A DNA stretch of 64,000 bases from NCBI RefSeq assembly GCF_047730085.1, contig NZ_CP159830.1, positions 2,542,001 through 2,606,000 of the forward strand, in the 5' to 3' direction. The position numbers and the translations under genes are program-made. This DNA comes from Njordibacter sp937773555 (GTDB taxonomy: Bacteria > Pseudomonadota > Gammaproteobacteria > Pseudomonadales > Balneatricaceae). This document shows positions 18,004 to 26,895 of this stretch, in pieces; positions within the stretch are counted from its first letter, which is position 1, and every line of letters begins with the position of its first letter. Below the pieces are notes generated by a model. The model worked only from the letters and a program-made list of their open reading frames with translations, was not told the DNA's origin and did not search any database.

Positions 18004-19059
18004 ATGAAGATCGTCAACCTGATATCCGGTAAAGACTTAGGTGGGCCTAAGCAGACTTTTTTACATTACAGTGACAATTTACGCCAATTAGGCCATCAAG
18101 TCACTTCTGTCATTCGCCCCAAGGCACAATTAGAACCGTTATTAAAGCAACGCAAGCTTGATTACGTGCTGCTTGATTACCCCCGCACGCGTTTACCCCT
18201 GTTAAAAAACATAGCAGTTAAACGCCTTAAGCAACTATTTCTTCAGCAAGATGCAGATCTTGTCATTGTTCACAAACCCATTGATGCTGAACTTGCCCGA
18301 GCAGCCCTACCCAAAAATTGTCAACTAATTCTAGTTCTTCATAGCTACACTGCTGTAGGAATAGATGCTGCGGACCTATTGATTTGTGTCTCTCCTGTGC
18401 TCGCTGAGTTTGCTCAACAGCAAGGCTATACTGGCGCGTTAGAAGTGATCCCCAATTTAGTTGAATTGAACCCCATAGAACCCACAAGTAGACCCCCTCA
18501 GCTAATCCCAGTCATTGCCACAATGGGTATTCTGCGCCGAACTAAAGGCCAGGACATACTTTTACAAGCCGCAGCTATTTTGAGTGGCCGTAATATTAAA
18601 TTTAGATTAGTCATTGCTGGCAAGGGCCGTTGGCATAAAAAAGTAAATAAATGGATTAAGCAATTAGATTTGAGCTCCATTACTGAGCGTTTAGATTGGG
18701 TAAGCAACCAAAATCGAGACGAGTTTATTGATGCTGCAGATATTTTTTGCCTGCCATCTCGGGGAGAAACGTTTGGCATGGTGGTGATTGAAGCTATGGC
18801 TAGAAAACGTCTTGTGGTTGCCACCCGCTGCGGAGGACCCCAAGGTATTATTGAACATCTACACAATGGGCTATTATGCGATATCAACGCTGAAAGTTTA
18901 GCCGACACCCTAGCCCAAGCTATAGCGTTAAGGGCTGAGGATTACCAGGCCATGTGTGAGGCCGCTTATGTTACCTCTAGAGACCAGTACAGCCCTACCA
19001 GTGTTCGCCAAAAAATTGCCACGGTGTTGTGCCAACAAATAGACCCTAATGTAGTTTAA
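18004..19059 (+). CDS. Glycosyltransferase family 4, likely LPS core
   Basis: GT-B-fold glycosyltransferase of 351 residues from the ATG at 18004 (a GTG at 17989 would add five). The N-terminal domain begins MKIVNLISGKDLGGPKQT. The C-terminal Rossmann domain shows the GT4 donor-site pattern: GILRRTKGQDILLQA, VIAGKGR, and SRGETFGMVVIEAMARKRLVVAT with the E-x7-E. There is no signal peptide, so it is cytoplasmic. It lies divergent from waaA and 3 bases from the convergent dgkA, beside msbA and lpxL, so a role in LPS core assembly is inferred. Donor and acceptor sugars cannot be told from sequence. Confidence 0.8.
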   Translation: MKIVNLISGKDLGGPKQTFLHYSDNLRQLGHQVTSVIRPKAQLEPLLKQRKLDYVLLDYPRTRLPLLKNIAVKRLKQLFLQQDADLVIVHKPIDAELARAALPKNCQLILVLHSYTAVGIDAADLLICVSPVLAEFAQQQGYTGALEVIPNLVELNPIEPTSRPPQLIPVIATMGILRRTKGQDILLQAAAILSGRNIKFRLVIAGKGRWHKKVNKWIKQLDLSSITERLDWVSNQNRDEFIDAADIFCLPSRGETFGMVVIEAMARKRLVVATRCGGPQGIIEHLHNGLLCDINAESLADTLAQAIALRAEDYQAMCEAAYVTSRDQYSPTSVRQKIATVLCQQIDPNVV

Positions 19060-19062
19060 TTG

Positions 19063-19419
19063 TTAAAATAGCACTAATAGCCACACTATTGCGCATTGTA
19101 TCAACGCTAATAGAACAGCTGAAGAAGCTACGTCCTTGGCTACACCAGCCCAGTGGTGGTGCTCGTCCCCATGGCGATCTATAGCGGCTTCAATTGCGGT
19201 GTTGATTAACTCAGTAATAAGCACAACAAACAAACTCATCACCAATAAGGCACTTTTTATACGAGTCTCTGGCAACCAAAAAGCTAAAGGCAACATAACA
19301 AGTAAAGCCAGGATCTCTTGCTGAAAAGCTGTTTCGTTTTGCCAGGTAAATTTAAGACCACGCCAAGAATAAACAAATGCTTTAACCAAGCGTGTTAAGC
19401 TGTAAATTTTACCATTCAC
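19063..19419 (-). CDS. dgkA: Diacylglycerol kinase
   Basis: Integral membrane kinase of 118 residues that recycles diacylglycerol to phosphatidic acid. Three hydrophobic helices are visible. The active-site motifs are FTWQNETAFQQE near residue 23-34, VLITELINTAIEAAIDR (the E-x-x-N-T-A-I-E signature) and AKDVASSAVL. It starts 2 bases after the msbA stop, so it is co-transcribed with the lipid A flippase. Its stop is 3 bases from the end of the convergent glycosyltransferase gene. Confidence 0.95.
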   Translation of the reverse strand: MNGKIYSLTRLVKAFVYSWRGLKFTWQNETAFQQEILALLVMLPLAFWLPETRIKSALLVMSLFVVLITELINTAIEAAIDRHGDEHHHWAGVAKDVASSAVLLALIQCAIVWLLVLF

Positions 19420-19421
19420 AC

Positions 19422-21203
19422 TTAAGCACCCTTAACCGATTGGAATTGCAGTTGATGCAGATGGGCGTAAAGCCCCTGCTGATCGATAAGCTTTTGGTGA
19501 CTCCCTTGCTCCACTAGATGGCCTTGGTCCATCACTAAAATAATGTCTGCCTGCTCAATAGTTGACAGGCGGTGGGCAATCACCAAAGTGGTTCGACCCA
19601 CCATAACTTCATCTAATGCGGCTTGTATATGGCGTTCTGATTCCGTATCTAAAGCCGATGTAGCTTCATCCAGCACCAATACAGGTGCATCCTTTAATAG
19701 TGCTCTGGCAATAGCAATACGCTGCCGTTGTCCTCCAGACAAAAGCACACCAGATTCGCCCACCATAGTGTCCAAACCTAAACTCATACGATCCGTAAAT
19801 TCCGTGACTCGGGCAGCCTTAGCAGCCGCTATAATAAGCGCATCACTGGCATCATGCATGGCGCCATAGGCAATGTTTTGGGCAATAGTGCCATTAAACA
19901 GCACCACTTGCTGATTGACCAAGGCCACCTGACGACGCAAATCGACCCGAGTCAGGTCTTGAATGTCATCTTTATCTAGTAAAATGCGCCCTGTTTTAGG
20001 TTCGTAGAACCGTAACAGCAAGTTCACTAAGGTAGACTTACCACTGCCAGAACGCCCCACTAATGCCACTACCTGACCTGGTTGAATGACAAGATTAATG
20101 TTAGTCAATAATGGCTGGTCATCATAACTGAAATCTACATTTTCAAAGGTGATCAGACCTTTTGTTCGTCCCATGGATTGAGTCCCTTGATCAGTTTCTG
20201 GGGCTTCATCGAGTAAGGTAAAAATACTCTGAGATGCGGCAATGCCTTGCTGTAAAATACTGTTAATTTCTGTCATCGAACGCAGTGGCTTAGTGAGCAT
20301 ACCTGAGGCCGTAACAAATGCGATAAATTGCCCTGCACTCATGGTGTTAATTATACTGGGGTGCAATGCAAGATAAATTAAACTGGCCATAGCCACTGCC
20401 ACAATCATTTGCACTAGCGGCGTAGAAATAGATTCCGCCAAAGCCAACTTCATGGCCTGCTGCCTATTATTATTACTGGCAGCCGAAAAGCCTTTTCGCT
20501 CCTGATCTTGTGCACCAAACACTCGCACCACCTCATAACCTTTAATCGCTTCACTGGCGCTGGCAGTAACCTGCCCCATGCTGTCCTGCAAATTAGTACT
20601 AATATTTCTAAAACGCTTGGAGGCCTTATTTACCACCCAGCCAATAAATGGCCCCACAGTTAAAAACACTAAAGAGAGCTGCCAGTTTAAATACACGATG
20701 TAAGCCAACAGACCAACAATAGTGAGTCCTTCACGGACAAATATTTTAAGTGCATCAGTTGCTGCGCCAGTGACTTGTTCTACGTTAAACGTGAGCTTTG
20801 ATAACAGGGTTGCCGACGCATTACGGTGGTAAAATCGGGCAGGAAGTACTAATAGTCGATCAAAGATGGCCAAGCGTAACTGATGAATTACCCTTCTTGC
20901 CACGTAGGTAATACCGTAGTTACCCAAAAAAAAGCCTATGCCACGCACCATAAATATTGCCAAAACTGCAGCAGGTATTAAAATCCGAGCCTCACTATCA
21001 CTGCTTTCAACGCTGTCCACCATATATTCCATTAGGCTGGCAAAAGCTGGCTGGGTTAAGGCAAAAAGAACAAAACCAACAATACTCACAGAAAAGACTA
21101 CGCCGTGCTGCAGCACGTAGCCCAATAGGCGCCTATAGGCTCTCCAAGCACCTATAGTCGGTTGAGTGCTGTTAGCCGTAACTGGACTTACTGGCTTACT
21201 CAT
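19422..21203 (-). CDS. msbA: Lipid A export permease/ATP-binding protein MsbA
   Basis: Homodimeric ABC flippase that moves lipid A-core across the inner membrane. The 593-residue half-transporter has six predicted transmembrane helices (about residues 25-310) and a nucleotide-binding domain with Walker A GRSGSGKSTLVN, signature LSGGQRQRIAIARALL and Walker B VLVLDEATSALD, plus the H-loop IAHRLST. Substrate assignment rests on overall resemblance and on neighbours waaA, lpxL and dgkA. Start ATG at 21203; about 80 bases separate it from the divergent lpxL frame, which must contain both promoters. Confidence 0.93.
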   Translation of the reverse strand: MSKPVSPVTANSTQPTIGAWRAYRRLLGYVLQHGVVFSVSIVGFVLFALTQPAFASLMEYMVDSVESSDSEARILIPAAVLAIFMVRGIGFFLGNYGITYVARRVIHQLRLAIFDRLLVLPARFYHRNASATLLSKLTFNVEQVTGAATDALKIFVREGLTIVGLLAYIVYLNWQLSLVFLTVGPFIGWVVNKASKRFRNISTNLQDSMGQVTASASEAIKGYEVVRVFGAQDQERKGFSAASNNNRQQAMKLALAESISTPLVQMIVAVAMASLIYLALHPSIINTMSAGQFIAFVTASGMLTKPLRSMTEINSILQQGIAASQSIFTLLDEAPETDQGTQSMGRTKGLITFENVDFSYDDQPLLTNINLVIQPGQVVALVGRSGSGKSTLVNLLLRFYEPKTGRILLDKDDIQDLTRVDLRRQVALVNQQVVLFNGTIAQNIAYGAMHDASDALIIAAAKAARVTEFTDRMSLGLDTMVGESGVLLSGGQRQRIAIARALLKDAPVLVLDEATSALDTESERHIQAALDEVMVGRTTLVIAHRLSTIEQADIILVMDQGHLVEQGSHQKLIDQQGLYAHLHQLQFQSVKGA

Positions 21204-21338
21204 TTATTGTCCTTACATCAAATAGAGCGTTAGTTTCTCTAGCTGGTATCGCTAGCTCAGTGTAAACTAAGGCCCTGTTATCAATTGAATCAGCAATGTA
21301 ACTGGCTCATTCATCCCTTAATCTCGTTTGAATTCTCT

Positions 21339-22259
21339 ATGCCATCCTACAAACCTTCGCTCACCAAGTTCTACGCATTTAAATACTGGCCCATTTGGTT
21401 TGCCTTAGGCTGCCTTCGCCTAATCATTACCCTGCCTTGGAACTGGCGCATGGCAATAGGCAGAGCTATTGGATGGATATTATATCAGTTATCTAGCCGC
21501 AGAAGATCTATTGCCCAGACCAATATTGCTCTGTGTTTTAGTCATTTAACAGCATCAGAACGACAGTATATGCTGCGTCAAACGTTTGCAGATAATGGTG
21601 TGGGCATTATTGAGACCGCGATGGCGTGGTGGAGTTCCCGTGACACCCTAAGTCGTCGGGTATCCATTGAAGGCGGAAAATTAATTGAACACGCACAAAA
21701 ACAAGGCCGCGGCGTACTATTGGTGGGTGCCCACTATACTAGCCTTGATCTAGGTGGCATTTTATTAGCCCCTAGTTACCCATACTATGCCACTTATCAG
21801 CGCCATGGTAATGCTTTAATGGACAGCATTATTCGCCGTGGAAGGTTAAATCATTTACCGGGTATGGTAGAGCGAGAAGACATACGCCAGGTTATGAGGC
21901 TTCTTAAGCAAGGAAAAATTGTGTGGCTAGCACCAGATCAAGATGTTGGCCTAGACCGCTCTGTTTTTGCACCTTTTTTTGGCATAGATGCTGCCACTAC
22001 ACCGATTGTTAGCCGCTTAGCTTTGGCTACAGGCGCTAAAGTACTGCAGTTTAGCCATCATCGAACACACCAAGATCAACGTTATTTACTCACAGTATCT
22101 GACAGTTTGGCCAGCATCCCAAGTGGTGATCTTGTAGCCGATGCGACAAAATTAAACGCAGCTATTGAAGCAAAAATACGCCTAAAACCCAGCCAATACT
22201 TGTGGCTACATCGGCGCTTTAAAACCCGCCCAAACAATGGTCCTACTATTTACAAATAA
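21339..22259 (+). CDS. Lipid A biosynthesis acyltransferase, LpxL-like
   Basis: Inner-membrane late acyltransferase that adds a secondary acyl chain to Kdo2-lipid IVA. It has an N-terminal hydrophobic anchor, the catalytic H-x4-D in GAHYTSLD, the PYYATYQRHGNALMD segment and WLAPDQDVG. I choose the ATG at 21339 (MPSYKPSL), giving 306 residues; the frame opens at a TTG at 21285 that would add 18 residues unlike the family start. LpxL is more likely than LpxM or LpxP, but acyl chain and position cannot be read from sequence. Its last 10 bases overlap the convergent glnE gene. Confidence 0.87.
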   Translation: MPSYKPSLTKFYAFKYWPIWFALGCLRLIITLPWNWRMAIGRAIGWILYQLSSRRRSIAQTNIALCFSHLTASERQYMLRQTFADNGVGIIETAMAWWSSRDTLSRRVSIEGGKLIEHAQKQGRGVLLVGAHYTSLDLGGILLAPSYPYYATYQRHGNALMDSIIRRGRLNHLPGMVEREDIRQVMRLLKQGKIVWLAPDQDVGLDRSVFAPFFGIDAATTPIVSRLALATGAKVLQFSHHRTHQDQRYLLTVSDSLASIPSGDLVADATKLNAAIEAKIRLKPSQYLWLHRRFKTRPNNGPTIYK

Positions 22260-25171
22260 CCCATCATAGTTGCCCACACGGCCTTTACTTTTTGGCGTTG
22301 GTCAGCCAACTCATCAGAAGCAACCTCGCCCGCTTGGTTCTGCAGCGTAAGTCGGTGCTCGACAGCCCTCATGGCCTGATAAGCCTCACGTAAATCATTG
22401 GCCTGATATTCTGTCAAAATCTCCTGCTTTTCAAAGGCATCTAAAATACGAATGTTGTCAGTATAGGTGAGTAAGCTGCTAAATTTATGGGCGTAAGCAA
22501 GCACACCGTACTGAACCATAAATTCCATATCAACAATGCCCCCCTCATCATGCTTAAGGTGGAACTGCGCTCTCAGCCCATCTGCATCTGGTTTACTAGC
22601 TAACTGTTGGCGCATTTTTTCTCGCATAGCAATCACTTCTTGTTTTAATGGTTCTTGCTGCCTTGCTTGGCACAATATCTCTTTGCGAACGGCAATAAAG
22701 TCTTTGGATAGTTTGTGGCTACCTGCAATAGGCCTAGCCCTTACAAGAGCCTGGTGTTCCCATGTCCAGGCCTCATGCAACTGGTATTGCGTAAATGCAG
22801 CCAAAGTAGAAACCAATAACCCTTTAGCACCATCAGGCCTCAGCCGCATATCTACTTCGAATAACCGGCCAGCAGCAGTGACCGTGTTTAAGTAACTGAT
22901 CATGCGCTGCCCAAGGCGGGTAAAAAAGACACTATTAGCCACCGGTTTGAGCCCGTCTGTTTCAGTCTGGGAGGGCATATCATAAATAAATACCAGATCT
23001 AAGTCTGAACCATAGCTCAGCTCCCAACCACCTACTTTTCCATACCCGACAACAATAAAGTCATCACTAATACCTAGTTCATTTTGTGGATTTCCATGGC
23101 GCTCACTCAGTTCACGCCATGCCAAATGCTTAACCTGCCCCACCACGGCCTCCGCTAAATAGGTGAGCTGATCACTAACTTTCATTAGCGGCAAACGCCC
23201 CGTCACTTCTTGAGCTGCAATACGTAGCAAATGAGCATGTTTAAAGTGCCTAAGCGCCTCCATTAGTTGTTCAGTGTCATCTTCTGGCAAGCGCAAAAGA
23301 CTTTGCTCCAACTCTTGCTTTAACGCCATCGCATCCGGTACGTTAAACAGGCTATTAACGTCTAACAATTCGTCAAGTAAGGACGGCTGGCGAGCCAAGA
23401 AGTCTGCAAACCAGGAGCTAGCAGCACATAGTTGAATCAATAACGTTAAGGCGGCTGGATTTTCCAGCAATAACACCAAATACACAGAACGCCTTAGAAC
23501 AGCTTCAACAAGCACAAGCACTCGGGACAAGGTGAGTGCGGGGTCCGACTGTTGCGCTGCTGTTTGTAAAATCTGAGGCATTAATTGAGTTAAGCGTTCT
23601 TGCGCTACAGGCTGCATTGTTTGGGCAGCACGACTTTGGTGGAGCGCCCATAGCTGTTGCAAAATATAGCTAGAATCAGCAAAACCAGCTTGGGTTAATA
23701 TACCCTGCCACTCAGGCAAAAGAGTAAGTTGATCAGTGTGTCGGGCACTATGAGAAATTTCAGCCCACAACTGAGTTAATGGATGTGCTAGTCCTTGGGG
23801 CTCGTTAGCTTCCTTTAGAGCTACCACTAGCTCAAACTGTTGATGGATAAAGCCCCTAGCGATATTAATTTGTGCTTGCAATTTGGGCCAACAGGAAAAC
23901 GCTAGTGCCAAAGCTAGCCTTGCTTGCTCAGCCTCTTCGGTGGGAAGGTCCTGGGTTTGTTTATCATGCACTGCCTGCAGTGCGTGTTCCACATCGCGTA
24001 AGAACCAATAAAAATTACGCAGTTTTTCCACATCAGCTATCGCTAAGCCTGCTGTCTGCGGTAGACAATTTAATACTGCCATTAAGCTACTCGTTTGTAA
24101 CCGGGTGTCTCGCCCACCCCTGATCAACTGAAACGCTTGGGCAATAAACTCTACTTCGCGTATACCACCAGTGCCAAGCTTTACGTTTTGCTGTAACCCT
24201 CGACGACGAACTTCACTAGCAATCATTTGCTTAAGGCTGCGCAGGGATTCAATGGCGCTATAGTCTAAGTACCTTCGATACACAAAGGGACGTAATAATT
24301 CTAACAGTTGTGCACCGTGGGTTTGGTTCCCAGCAACCACACGAGCCTTAATAAACGCATATCTTTCCCATTCACGCCCTTGTTGTTGATAATATATTTC
24401 CATAGCATCAAAACTTAAACACAGGGCACCACTTGCACCATAAGGCCTTAGGCGCATATCTACGCGAAACACAAACCCGTCAGCAGTGACCATATCAATG
24501 GCTTGAATGAGCCGCTGTCCCAAACGAATAAAAAACTGTTGGTTATCTATACACCGCCTACCACCTTGAGTTTCTCCACCGGCAGGAAAGCTAAATATCA
24601 GGTCTATGTCGGAGGATAAGTTTAGCTCCCTGCCACCAAGCTTACCCATGCCTAATACCACTAATTCCTGCGGTTTGCCGTCGCCGTCAACAGGCTGTCC
24701 CCATTGGTTTGCGCTGTCGTTATGTAGCCACTTTAAAGCCTCGCCTACGCATGCGTCTGCCAGATTCGACAGCTCTTCAACCAACTCCTGACTAGTCCCT
24801 AAACCACACCGATTGCGCCAAATTAAGCGCACTTGATGCGCTTTTCTAAATCGCCTTAAACACTGATGCAACTGTTTTTCATTAGTGACTTTAGCCATAG
24901 TTTCAGACAACAAAACCTGCAACTGTTTTTTTGAAAGAGCTGCCACAAGAAAAGTATGGTTGAGCAAATGCGGGTTAAGCAAAAAAACGTGTGCCGAAAA
25001 GGGGCTCGCAATAATCACATCAATAAGCTGTAGCTGCTGGGCAGGGGATGTCCATTGATCGACGCGGGGAAGCTGCATAAGTGCGTCGAACCGCTGCTGA
25101 AATTCATTTCTCAGTGCGTCTGGAAGTGCATCAATTACGTGCAGATTTTCTGGCGCAACAACAATCGCCAT
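22250..25171 (-). CDS. glnE: Bifunctional glutamine synthetase adenylyltransferase/deadenylase
   Basis: Controls glutamine synthetase by adding or removing AMP, responding to PII and glutamine. The protein of 973 residues has two nucleotidyltransferase domains. The N-terminal deadenylase shows GMGKLGGRELNLSSDIDLIF and the C-terminal adenylylase shows GYGKVGGWELSYGSDLDLVF; both carry the G-x11-D-x-D pattern. I choose the ATG at 25171 (MAIVVAPENL) because GGGAG lies 8 bases upstream; a TTG at 25186 and an ATG at 25177 are alternatives. It is divergent from argA across a structured intergenic region. Confidence 0.95.
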   Translation of the reverse strand: MAIVVAPENLHVIDALPDALRNEFQQRFDALMQLPRVDQWTSPAQQLQLIDVIIASPFSAHVFLLNPHLLNHTFLVAALSKKQLQVLLSETMAKVTNEKQLHQCLRRFRKAHQVRLIWRNRCGLGTSQELVEELSNLADACVGEALKWLHNDSANQWGQPVDGDGKPQELVVLGMGKLGGRELNLSSDIDLIFSFPAGGETQGGRRCIDNQQFFIRLGQRLIQAIDMVTADGFVFRVDMRLRPYGASGALCLSFDAMEIYYQQQGREWERYAFIKARVVAGNQTHGAQLLELLRPFVYRRYLDYSAIESLRSLKQMIASEVRRRGLQQNVKLGTGGIREVEFIAQAFQLIRGGRDTRLQTSSLMAVLNCLPQTAGLAIADVEKLRNFYWFLRDVEHALQAVHDKQTQDLPTEEAEQARLALALAFSCWPKLQAQINIARGFIHQQFELVVALKEANEPQGLAHPLTQLWAEISHSARHTDQLTLLPEWQGILTQAGFADSSYILQQLWALHQSRAAQTMQPVAQERLTQLMPQILQTAAQQSDPALTLSRVLVLVEAVLRRSVYLVLLLENPAALTLLIQLCAASSWFADFLARQPSLLDELLDVNSLFNVPDAMALKQELEQSLLRLPEDDTEQLMEALRHFKHAHLLRIAAQEVTGRLPLMKVSDQLTYLAEAVVGQVKHLAWRELSERHGNPQNELGISDDFIVVGYGKVGGWELSYGSDLDLVFIYDMPSQTETDGLKPVANSVFFTRLGQRMISYLNTVTAAGRLFEVDMRLRPDGAKGLLVSTLAAFTQYQLHEAWTWEHQALVRARPIAGSHKLSKDFIAVRKEILCQARQQEPLKQEVIAMREKMRQQLASKPDADGLRAQFHLKHDEGGIVDMEFMVQYGVLAYAHKFSSLLTYTDNIRILDAFEKQEILTEYQANDLREAYQAMRAVEHRLTLQNQAGEVASDELADQRQKVKAVWATMMGYL

Positions 25172-25246
25172 AAACATTACTCCCAAGGTTATATTGCCGG
25201 GCCAAAAACAGATGGCTGATGGTAGCCTAGAGTGGTTAACCTGTCA

Positions 25247-25276
25247 TTAGGGTTGGTCTTTAACTTTAGACCCTAA
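25247..25276. repeat. Inverted repeat TTAGGG/CCCTAA, copy 1
   Basis: Arms TTAGGG (25247-25252) and CCCTAA (25271-25276). An inner GGTCT/AGACC pairing can form instead of the complete outer stem, so alternative folds are possible. No T-run follows on either strand, arguing against a simple terminator. Confidence 0.55.
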
Positions 25277-25338
25277 CGGAAAGATTCATATATAATCAAG
25301 TGATACATTGTTTTTGTAACATTAACTTGCATCAAGGC

Positions 25339-25364
25339 TTAGGGGGCCTGTCTGGCAACCCTAA
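25339..25364. repeat. Inverted repeat TTAGGG/CCCTAA, copy 2
   Basis: Arms TTAGGG (25339-25344) and CCCTAA (25359-25364). They are extended, across a small asymmetric bulge, by GGC (25336-25338) pairing with GCC further out (25370-25372). The arms are identical to those of copy 1, 92 bases away. Confidence 0.55.
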
Positions 25365-25530
25365 TGGTAGCCTATAGTTTGCCCTGCACTAGACGCCTAA
25401 ATGATACAATTAAAGCTTCCAAAAAGCTGATGTGGGTTTTTTCTAAATAAGTCGTCCCTGTGTGATTGACAGAAGAGCTTCAGCGCGGCTTAATAGTACC
25501 TTTCCCACAGCATAGCCATAGGTAACTAAA

Positions 25531-26859
25531 GTGATCGAAACCAATCAGCAATATGTGAACTGGTTCCGTCATTCTGCGCCCTACATTAACGCTCACCGCG
25601 GTCGCACTTTTGTCATTTATTTACCCGGTGAAGCCCTAGCCCACGCTAACTTTGCCCATACCATTCACGACATTAACCTACTTAATAGCTTAGGCGTTAA
25701 GCTTGTGCTGGTGCATGGTAGCCGTCCTCAAATCCAAAAAGCCTGTGCTAAAGTCTCATTAGAGGGTCATTTTCATAACGGCTTACGCATTACCGATTTA
25801 GAACAACTAGCGTTAGTTCAGGCCACTGTTGGCCGTCAAGCGATGCAACTAGAGGCCCGCTTTTCTATGGGCATAGCAAATTCGCCCATGCAAGGTTCTC
25901 GAATTAGGACTAGCCGTGGTAACTTTATTACCGCACGACCTATTGGTGTTAAGAATGGGGTAGATTTTGCCTATACGGGCGAAGTAAGGCGCGTTGATTC
26001 AGAAGCTATTAGCACACAGCTCAATGAAGGTAATCTTGTACTGATTTCCTGTTTAGGATATTCACCCACAGGAGAAACCTTTAACCTTGCTGCAGCGCAG
26101 GTTGCAGGCCGCGTTGCCGCTAGCCTGCAAGCCGATAAACTGATCGTATTTGGAGCTGATAAAGGCATTAGCAACTCCCGTGGTGAACAGGTTGTTGAGC
26201 TACTCACTCGTGCCGGGCATCGCCTTGTCCACCAGCATCAAAGTAGCGGGGATAGTTGGACTGATTTATCCATGCATATTGATGTACTATCCAAAGCCTG
26301 TGATGCTGGGGTTGCAAGAGGGCACTTGTTAAGTTACCAAGAGGATGGTGCCTTACTTAGTGAACTCTTTAGCCGTGACGGGTCAGGCACAATGATCATT
26401 AAAGAAAGCTACGAACAAGTTCGTAATGCCTGTATTGATGATGTAGGTGGTATTTTACAACTGATCCGCCCATTAGAAGATGATGGGGTGCTAGTGCGCC
26501 GTTCGCGCGAATTATTAGAATCTGAAATTCATTACTTTAGTGTAATCGAGCGAGACAGTGCTATTATTGGCTGTGCAGCACTTTATCCCTTTGACGATGC
26601 GCGCCAAGGAGAACTAGCCTGCATGGCCATTGACTCTAATTATCGCGGCGGAGATCGGGGGCAAGTGCTATTGCGCCATATAGAAAAGCAATCTAGCCAT
26701 ATGGGACTACAAACCCTATTTGTTCTTACAACGGCGTCGTCACATTGGTTTATAGAAAATGGTTTTGTTGCCGCCGACTTAGCCCAGCTGCCCACTAGTA
26801 GGCAGTCGTTATACAACTTCCAACGCAATTCAAAAGTCTTTAGTAAGGAATTGCTCTAA
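25531..26859 (+). CDS. argA: Amino-acid N-acetyltransferase (N-acetylglutamate synthase)
   Basis: First step of arginine synthesis: acetyl-CoA plus glutamate to N-acetylglutamate. The 442-residue protein has the classical two-domain form. An amino-acid-kinase-like domain (VKLVLVHGSRPQIQ, FITARPIG, LISCLGYSPTGE, about 1-285) carries the arginine feedback site. A C-terminal GNAT acetyltransferase (YRGGDRGQVLLRHIE, TTASSHWFIENGFV) follows. Start is GTG at 25531. Next downstream is ilvD after 36 bases, possibly co-transcribed. Because this is the classical ArgA, arginine inhibition is expected. Confidence 0.94.
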   Translation: MIETNQQYVNWFRHSAPYINAHRGRTFVIYLPGEALAHANFAHTIHDINLLNSLGVKLVLVHGSRPQIQKACAKVSLEGHFHNGLRITDLEQLALVQATVGRQAMQLEARFSMGIANSPMQGSRIRTSRGNFITARPIGVKNGVDFAYTGEVRRVDSEAISTQLNEGNLVLISCLGYSPTGETFNLAAAQVAGRVAASLQADKLIVFGADKGISNSRGEQVVELLTRAGHRLVHQHQSSGDSWTDLSMHIDVLSKACDAGVARGHLLSYQEDGALLSELFSRDGSGTMIIKESYEQVRNACIDDVGGILQLIRPLEDDGVLVRRSRELLESEIHYFSVIERDSAIIGCAALYPFDDARQGELACMAIDSNYRGGDRGQVLLRHIEKQSSHMGLQTLFVLTTASSHWFIENGFVAADLAQLPTSRQSLYNFQRNSKVFSKELL

Positions 26860-26895
26860 CCCACTTAACACAATTTATTATAAGGCACCTATCCC

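Larger units (their letters stand above)
25219..25378. repeat. 15-base direct repeat, two copies
   Basis: ATGGTAGCCTAGAGT (25219-25233) and ATGGTAGCCTATAGT (25364-25378) match at 14 of 15 positions, 145 bases apart. They flank the two stem-loops of the glnE-argA gap, so each copy is associated with one TTAGGG/CCCTAA hairpin. Function unknown. Confidence 0.6.
25172..25530. promoter_or_regulatory. Divergent glnE-argA control region
   Basis: This 359-base gene-free stretch separates two nitrogen/arginine genes. On the plus strand it holds a TATAAT (25291-25296) and an extended -10 (TGATACAAT, 25402-25410), both candidate argA promoters. It also holds two stem-loops with identical TTAGGG/CCCTAA arms and a near-perfect 15-base direct repeat (listed separately). 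I do not see a clear ARG box, and no small ORF has a convincing start signal. Confidence 0.5.
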
